Program-made: the position numbers and the translations under genes
Shown here: in pieces, positions 15,486-20,021 of the stretch
Layout of the letters: the number at the start of each line of letters is the position of its first letter
How positions within the stretch are numbered: the stretch's first letter is position 1
Origin: Paulinella micropora
Taxonomy: Eukaryota; Cercozoa; Imbricatea; Euglyphida
Assembly: GCA_009731375.1 (NCBI GenBank)
Contig: BJOX01000186.1
Coordinates: forward strand, 830,073-850,093
Length of the DNA stretch: 20,021 nucleotides
Direction: 5' to 3'
The notes under the pieces: generated by a model
What the model saw: only the letters and a program-made list of their open reading frames with translations
Told to the model about the DNA's origin: nothing
The model's database searches: none

Positions 15486-15900
15486 TAGACATACATACAT
15501 ACATACATACATACATACATACATACGTACGTACGTACGTACGCACGTAAGTACGTACATACATACATACATACATACATACATACATACCATACGTACA
15601 TACACACATACATACATACCATACATACATACCATACATACATACATACATACATACATACAAACATGCATGCATGCATGCATACATACATACATACATA
15701 CATACATGCATGCATACGTATATACATGCATACGTACGTACGTACGTACGTACGTATTTACATACATCGTACGTACATTACGTACGTACGTTACGTTACG
15801 TTACGTACGCATGCATACATATACATACATACCATACATACATACCATACATACATACCATACATACATACATACATACATACATCCGTACATACATACG

Positions 15901-15933
<33 letters not shown>

Positions 15934-15940
15934 GCATATA
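15486..15940 (+). repeat. Mixed (TACA)n/(TACG)n/(ATGC)n microsatellite
   Basis: About 450 bp of tetranucleotide repeats. Blocks of TACA alternate with TACG and ATGC blocks, each of which is self-complementary. All open frames across it on both strands are repeat artefacts. Confidence 0.95.
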
Positions 15941-16093
15941 TATTTCCGTACGCAGATTGTAGTATGTAAAAACTTTTTGTGCTGAGCACTGATAATCTAT
16001 GGATAGCTTCCCTGCATACGTATCCACTGGTGGATGCGAAGGAGCAGCAGTTGGGCTGGGAGACGGAACAAGTAAGCGGTCAGGTCACAGGGC

Positions 16094-16134
16094 NNNNNNN
16101 NNNNNNNNNNNNNNNNNNNNNNNNNNNNNNNNNN
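16094..16134. other. Assembly gap (41 N)
   Basis: A run of 41 N sits in the 3' part of the HtrL/YibB-like gene. The true length is unknown, and the end of the gene lies in it or to its left. Confidence 0.99.
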
Positions 16135-17132
16135 GGGGGAAGGGCACTGACCGCGCGGGCGGCGCCCAGGATGCCGCCGCGCACGACTTTGACTCGCTCG
16201 CGATTGGTGACGCCAATCATGGAGGAGAAGGCTTTCCCCTCGAAGCCATGCACTTCGTGTGCTGGCCCGTACTTGAAGTAGGTCAGTAAGTATTGGTCGA
16301 TCATGTGTGCGCGGACGATCCAGTCCACGTTGGGCTTGAACTGGTCGGACAGGCAGTTGTGCTTGACGTCGATCCAGAGGAAGTGTGTGGTGTGGAACGG
16401 GTCCAGGCGCGCCGCGTCCGCGATAAGAAACACCTTGGCCATCACCTAGACAGTGCGCAGCGCTGAGACTCGACTGCAGCAGGCAGCGAGGCGCGGGATG
16501 TGAGGTGGGACCAGCGGGTTGTAGAGAGGAAGCTTGGCTTGCGGCGACTGCGCCAGCCAGCCCGCCTGGCCATACCACTTGGGATTGGTCCTGATCTTGT
16601 CGATGGTGGCAAAGCTATCGTAAGGCAGTCTAGCCTTCAATTCCTCCAACGTCATGGCGATCCAATGAATACGAAGTTTCGTCTCCTCGTCGAGGGAGGG
16701 AGTGATTTCATCGATGATCCATTGCTCAGTGAAGATCACCATCTTGTAGCCATCGTAGGAAATGAAGTGTTTGAGTGCGTCCAAGTACATGGAGAAGTCG
16801 CGCTTGAAGCCGCCCTGTGCGTGGAGGTCTCCGCGGCCCAGGTCGAAGATGCCGGTGATCCAGGTGATGGTGGCAGTGCCCGGGTGCGGCGGCGAGCCGT
16901 TCGCCAGCATCTGCTTGGTCCGCTCTCCCGCCGCGCCCAGATAAAGCTTCCACTGGTCCCACCTCTGCTGCTTCTCGAACGCCGCGTACCCGTTGCGATC
17001 GTCCTTGTCAAACTGCTCGATCATGGCGACCTGCAGTCCTCGACAGGCATAACATGTTGCAAAACATGCGACTGTTCCAAAAAGGTACAACTGCATATGG
17101 GTAGAGCATTTGCAGATGCCCAAAAATTGCAC
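16135..17132 (-). CDS. HtrL/YibB-family protein, two exons, 3' end lost in the gap
   Basis: Exon 1 (16512-17132) holds TATITWITGIFDLGRGD (residues 86-102) and DGYKMVIFTEQWI, and ends in LPLYNPL. Exon 2 (16135-16445) starts VMAKVFLIADAARLDPF and has HFLWIDVKHN and later RGGILGAA. These are the conserved blocks of the HtrL/YibB domain, a glycosyltransferase-like family of unproven reaction, first named in enterobacterial lipopolysaccharide loci. Without splicing the frame stops at 16446; removing 16446-16511 joins CTG to GTG in frame and restores the family order. The first ATG (17132) or the one at 17096 gives a hydrophobic N-terminal segment (about residues 13-30) that could be a signal anchor. 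The gene follows the glycosyltransferase-like gene by 175 bp on the same strand. The C-terminus is missing at the gap. Confidence 0.72.
16446..16511 (-). other. Predicted 66-nt intron in the HtrL/YibB-like gene
   Basis: On the minus strand it starts GTCCCACC and ends TGTCTAG. It contains an in-frame TAG, and its removal restores the protein family pattern (YNPLV followed by MAKVFLI). The acceptor is good; the donor GTCCCA is weak. If it is not spliced, the gene is truncated. Confidence 0.6.
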
Positions 17133-17307
17133 GCAAAGAACACCTTGATTTTAACATACATGACACAACATATTATTTGGGACTTTAAGGAAAAAACGTA
17201 CACATGCACTTTTCATACCTAGACAGAACATGCAGATGCGAATGTCGTGTGTGTATGTGTGCGTGTGTACATTTGCCCCGTATGTCTAGCGCGTGTATGT
17301 GTGAGAA
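17133..17307. other. Spacer between the two glycosylation-type genes
   Basis: 175 bp with a GT-rich stretch (17250-17270). It would hold the terminator of the upstream gene and the promoter of the downstream one; no specific signal is clear. Confidence 0.4.
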
Positions 17308-18837
17308 TCATCTAAGGACCTGCTGCTCAAATGTGTAGCCGATGCCTCCAAGATACTTCCAGCAGATGGAGGGAAATCGTTCGAGGAATCCCACGTATCC
17401 ATTTTTTTTGTCTTTGAAATACTCTGTCAGCTCTTCCTGATCCATGAGACGCAATTTTTTGTCGGCTTGCACTAACTCTCTGCGCATATCCTCAATGTCA
17501 GTTTTACGCCGCAACTGACCATAAAATTTCATCTCTCCTGTTATATGCCCTTCCATTTCGCCATGTGTGAACAAACCTCCCCCCAGGGCGACCGTCCAAT
17601 CGTTCCTCTCGTTCCATTTGAGATGAGGATTCCAGTAGCTGAAAAACTCAAAGTCGCGCATGTGACTACTGGGTTCAGATGGAAGACCATGTTTCAAGTA
17701 CACCTCACCCATTTCTTTCAGAAACCACTGTTTTCGGTACATTTGCGGATTATTGGTCCACTGACACCAATTTGGTTTGGAGCAAACGTGCTGCTCAGAA
17801 AGGGTGAAATTGCACCATGAGAATTTCTCAGGATAAGCTGCCACAGGATCTGCTACCCAATGGATCACAAAGCACCAAAGATTACTTTGTACTCCGAACA
17901 TGAGGTGCTCTCTGTTCTCACCCATGATTTGAGCATACATGGGGAAGCCTGGTTTCTCTCTATGGCGGTATCGTACAATCTCCACTTGCCCGGATGAGAC
18001 CATTCTGTAGCCGTCATCGAGTCTCCGTTCAAGAACATCTCGTGGCTCAACCTGGTGGAAGTCTTTCTCCAGGAACAGAACGACCTCGTTCTTGGCTGCG
18101 TTCACAAGTTTCAGCATCGCTTCTCCAATGATAAGATTTTTGTTAGTCGTGAGCACTTTCATTCGATCAAGAAATGGAATGCCCAACGATTCAGGCGCAC
18201 GAGATTCTCCATTCAAAAGGAGAATAACCTCATCGGCGTAATCAAAGAGGCCTCCAGTGTCCCAAGACCTCAAGGAATTAGTTAAGGACTTGTATTCCTT
18301 GAATACAAGCACCAAGACGGAGAGCTTGGTCTGAAGCTTTGGTAGTGGGCGAATAGTGGCGTCAACTACATATCCCATATCTTCCTTCTTGACTTCAGGC
18401 TTAAGAGCCTTCTGCTGCGTCATGACTTTGTCTAAATCTCGGGGAGCGGCAGTAACAGCACGCTGCTGAGTCAGGACATTGTCTAAATCTCGGGGAGCGG
18501 CAGTAACAGCATGCTGCTGCGTCAGGACATTGTCTAAATCTCGGGGACCGGCAGCAACTGTTCGCAAAACTGCAGGCGCCGTCAAATTTGCCTGTAGCCC
18601 TAACCCAATCTGGATGGGTTGAAAATGGTTTTCGTCATTTTCGACTTTTTCAATGTGTGATAGAGACCTTCCCGAAGTAGTGAGATAGAAATGCAGCAAT
18701 TTCAGTTGGAAAAGCAGCACGAGAAAAAGAAATGCAAAAACGCAACGAAAGCCATTGTTCTTCCTTCGCTTGGCTGTCAATGGTGAACGCATTCCAAGAA
18801 CGTTTTGAAGAAGGCAACGAAACGTGAAAAGCGCCAA
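17308..18837 (-). CDS. Type II membrane glycosyltransferase-like protein (509 aa)
   Basis: A single uninterrupted frame from ATG 18837 to TGA. Short basic cytosolic tail (KRRK at 23-26), one hydrophobic segment (about 30-52), then a stem and a lumenal domain: the layout of Golgi glycosyltransferases. The stem has three tandem 17-residue repeats (PRDLDNVLTQQ..AVTAA, about 98-145). The domain from 171 starts LSVLVLVFKEYKSL, followed by FDYADEVILLLNG and VVLFLEKDF (252-260), which resemble the nucleotide-sugar-binding start and acidic metal-binding motif of GT-A fold (GT2-like) enzymes. Six cysteines lie in the C-terminal half. Donor and acceptor sugars cannot be told. It is the upstream member of a same-strand pair with the HtrL/YibB-like gene. 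The exact GT family is inferred. Confidence 0.68.
   Translation of the reverse strand: MALFTFRCLLQNVLGMRSPLTAKRRKNNGFRCVFAFLFLVLLFQLKLLHFYLTTSGRSLSHIEKVENDENHFQPIQIGLGLQANLTAPAVLRTVAAGPRDLDNVLTQQHAVTAAPRDLDNVLTQQRAVTAAPRDLDKVMTQQKALKPEVKKEDMGYVVDATIRPLPKLQTKLSVLVLVFKEYKSLTNSLRSWDTGGLFDYADEVILLLNGESRAPESLGIPFLDRMKVLTTNKNLIIGEAMLKLVNAAKNEVVLFLEKDFHQVEPRDVLERRLDDGYRMVSSGQVEIVRYRHREKPGFPMYAQIMGENREHLMFGVQSNLWCFVIHWVADPVAAYPEKFSWCNFTLSEQHVCSKPNWCQWTNNPQMYRKQWFLKEMGEVYLKHGLPSEPSSHMRDFEFFSYWNPHLKWNERNDWTVALGGGLFTHGEMEGHITGEMKFYGQLRRKTDIEDMRRELVQADKKLRLMDQEELTEYFKDKKNGYVGFLERFPSICWKYLGGIGYTFEQQVLR
18403..18546 (-). repeat. 51-bp coding tandem repeat in the stem region
   Basis: Three units of 51 bp encode PRDLDNVLTQQHAVTAA-type repeats. 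Units one and two are nearly identical in DNA, unit three is diverged. Length is a multiple of three, so the frame is kept. Confidence 0.88.
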
Positions 18838-19540
18838 ATAAATGGTTAAGGATATGGCATCGATTCGGATGAAAGAGTAATACTTTTCCTTTCAGAAAGG
18901 CAGGAGCATCATCTTTTCCTTTTTTCTGTGTGCGGTTTCTAGAATGTCTGCGCTTTGTTCTCTCCAGTGTCAGCTCTGACTCTCTGTGCAGACAAACCAT
19001 CCGCAGGACAACAAAACTGTCTTAACAGCAAAGCCGTGACGGGGCGAAATCTCGAGCACACCACAAAATCATGCATGCGGAATGAGTACTGGAATGTACC
19101 AGCAGACACAAATTAGTTGCGTCACTTTTCCTAACACGCACTCCATGGACAGGAATTTTTTTTTCAAATTTTTGTTGTTTCTTTGCTTTTGTTTTTCTTT
19201 CCATAGATTTTCTTTTGTGAATCGGTATCGTTTAGTAAGTGTGAAGCTTTTGTCTCGTATTTGAAATAGGCAAAAAAACACGCAGACTTCGTTTTGTGTA
19301 GGTGTACCAATGGCGCTAACACCTGAATTCAAGTGAGTTCCCACTTTCCCACCCACTCTTTGCGCCTGAAATTTATGTTCGCGAATAACTGGGAGATAAA
19401 CTAGTAGATAATATACACAGTCTCGTCCATCTGTGTTTGCATGTGTATGAAAGGGCACATGTTTAGGAGTAGTTGTGGACAGGATCGCGTGTGACAAATC
19501 TGTGACACGAGGCTCACAGAGAGAACGCACAAACACACAG
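18838..19540. other. Intergenic region upstream of the glycosyltransferase-like gene
   Basis: About 700 bp with no gene I can support. It includes a T-rich stretch (19155-19215). It would carry the promoter of the minus-strand gene; no TATA box or other motif stands out. Open frames on the minus strand here run into GA/TC repeats and look like chance. Confidence 0.45.
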
Positions 19541-19565
19541 AGAGAGAGAGACAGAGAGAGAAAGA

Positions 19566-19610
<45 letters not shown>

Positions 19611-19715
19611 GAAGAGAGAGAAAGAGAAAGAAAGAGAGATAGAGAGAGAGAGAGAAAGAGAGAGAGATGAGAGAGAGAGTCTCGCTCTCATCTCTCTCTC
19701 TCTCGCTCTCTCTTA
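19541..19715 (+). repeat. (GA)n microsatellite ending in a GA/TC inverted repeat
   Basis: GA-rich repeat with A interruptions, followed by a switch to TC repeat at 19680. Sixteen bases to the left (ending GATGAGAG) are the exact complement of CTCTCATCTCTCTCTC starting at 19685, so the strand can fold back. Confidence 0.92.
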
Positions 19716-19815
19716 GTATATATGTTTTAATAGTATATATAGAGAAAATGTTTTTAATAATATGTATGATGAATACAGGGTAGAATATGTAACACAACCT
19801 AGGTAACCAGGAGTA
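19716..19815. other. AT-rich island between GA repeats
   Basis: About 100 bp, with AGTATATAT twice around TTTTAAT. No gene or signal identified. Confidence 0.5.
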
Positions 19816-19822
19816 CTGAGAG

Positions 19823-19859
<37 letters not shown>

Positions 19860-19959
19860 CGAGAGAAGAGAGAGAGAGAGCGAGTGTGTGTGTGAGAGAG
19901 AGAGAGAGAGCGAGTGAGAGAGAGCGAGTGAGTGAGTGAAGAGAGAGAGAGAGAGTGAA

Positions 19960-19991
<32 letters not shown>

Positions 19992-20021
19992 GAAGAGAGA
20001 GAGAGAGCGAGAGAGAGAGAG
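19816..20021 (+). repeat. (GA)n microsatellite, running off the window
   Basis: Almost pure GA repeat with GAGC and GAGT variants to the last base of the window. Confidence 0.95.

Noticed and set aside
16094-16134. Gap as a real low-complexity break in the gene
   Set aside because: It is a run of N, so nothing can be said about its content; the gene is called partial instead.
19069-19797. 242-codon minus-strand frame rich in SLSLSL
   Set aside because: Most of it is translated GA/TC repeat; no domain and no homologous pattern.
1-20021. CRISPR array, operon or bacterial features
   Set aside because: No repeat-spacer pattern or ribosome-binding sites; the repeats are microsatellites and LTRs, and the genes look eukaryotic.

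Overview
The window looks like nuclear DNA from a microbial eukaryote, probably an alga or another protist. The evidence is a complete Ty3/gypsy-type LTR retrotransposon, a second copy of it, long tetranucleotide and GA microsatellites, a likely 66-nt spliceosomal intron, and intron-poor genes for Golgi-type glycosyltransferase-like proteins. Host genes end in TGA, so the standard code is likely. No lineage can be fixed from the sequence alone.

Layout. 1-2586 is the 3' end of element A (decayed integrase end of pol, 3' non-coding tail, polypurine tract, 3' LTR). 2587-3529 is a spacer with a 52-bp tandem repeat. 3530-13869 is a full-length element B of about 10.3 kb: 218-bp 5' LTR, ATG-free leader, gag (874 codons), one in-frame TGA followed by CTAG, pol (1928 codons after the stop), an 820-nt 3' tail, polypurine tract and 255-bp 3' LTR, flanked by GGAA on both sides. 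13836-14037 is a duplication of the LTR/flank junction. 14033-14415 is tetranucleotide microsatellite. 14640-15377 (-) is a cysteine-rich protein. 15486-15940 is more microsatellite. 16094-16134 is an assembly gap inside a split HtrL/YibB-like gene (16135-17132, -). 17308-18837 (-) is a type II membrane glycosyltransferase-like gene. The right end is GA/TC simple sequence.

How the element works. Gag and pol share one reading frame and are separated only by TGA-CTA-G, a context known to favour translational readthrough. Pol has no in-frame ATG until the presumed protease active site, so a Gag-Pol fusion made by readthrough is the simplest expression model. Gag carries a CCCH-type finger and an RGG-rich tail where a CCHC knuckle would be expected. 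The protease active site reads DTMA rather than DTGA. Pol carries two large segments with no recognised domain. The two element copies are identical over about 1.44 kb but diverged on both sides of it, which suggests gene conversion or template switching.

The host genes on the right (HtrL/YibB-like and glycosyltransferase-like) are head-to-tail on the minus strand, 175 bp apart, and both may belong to surface or secretory glycan biology; that link is inferred.
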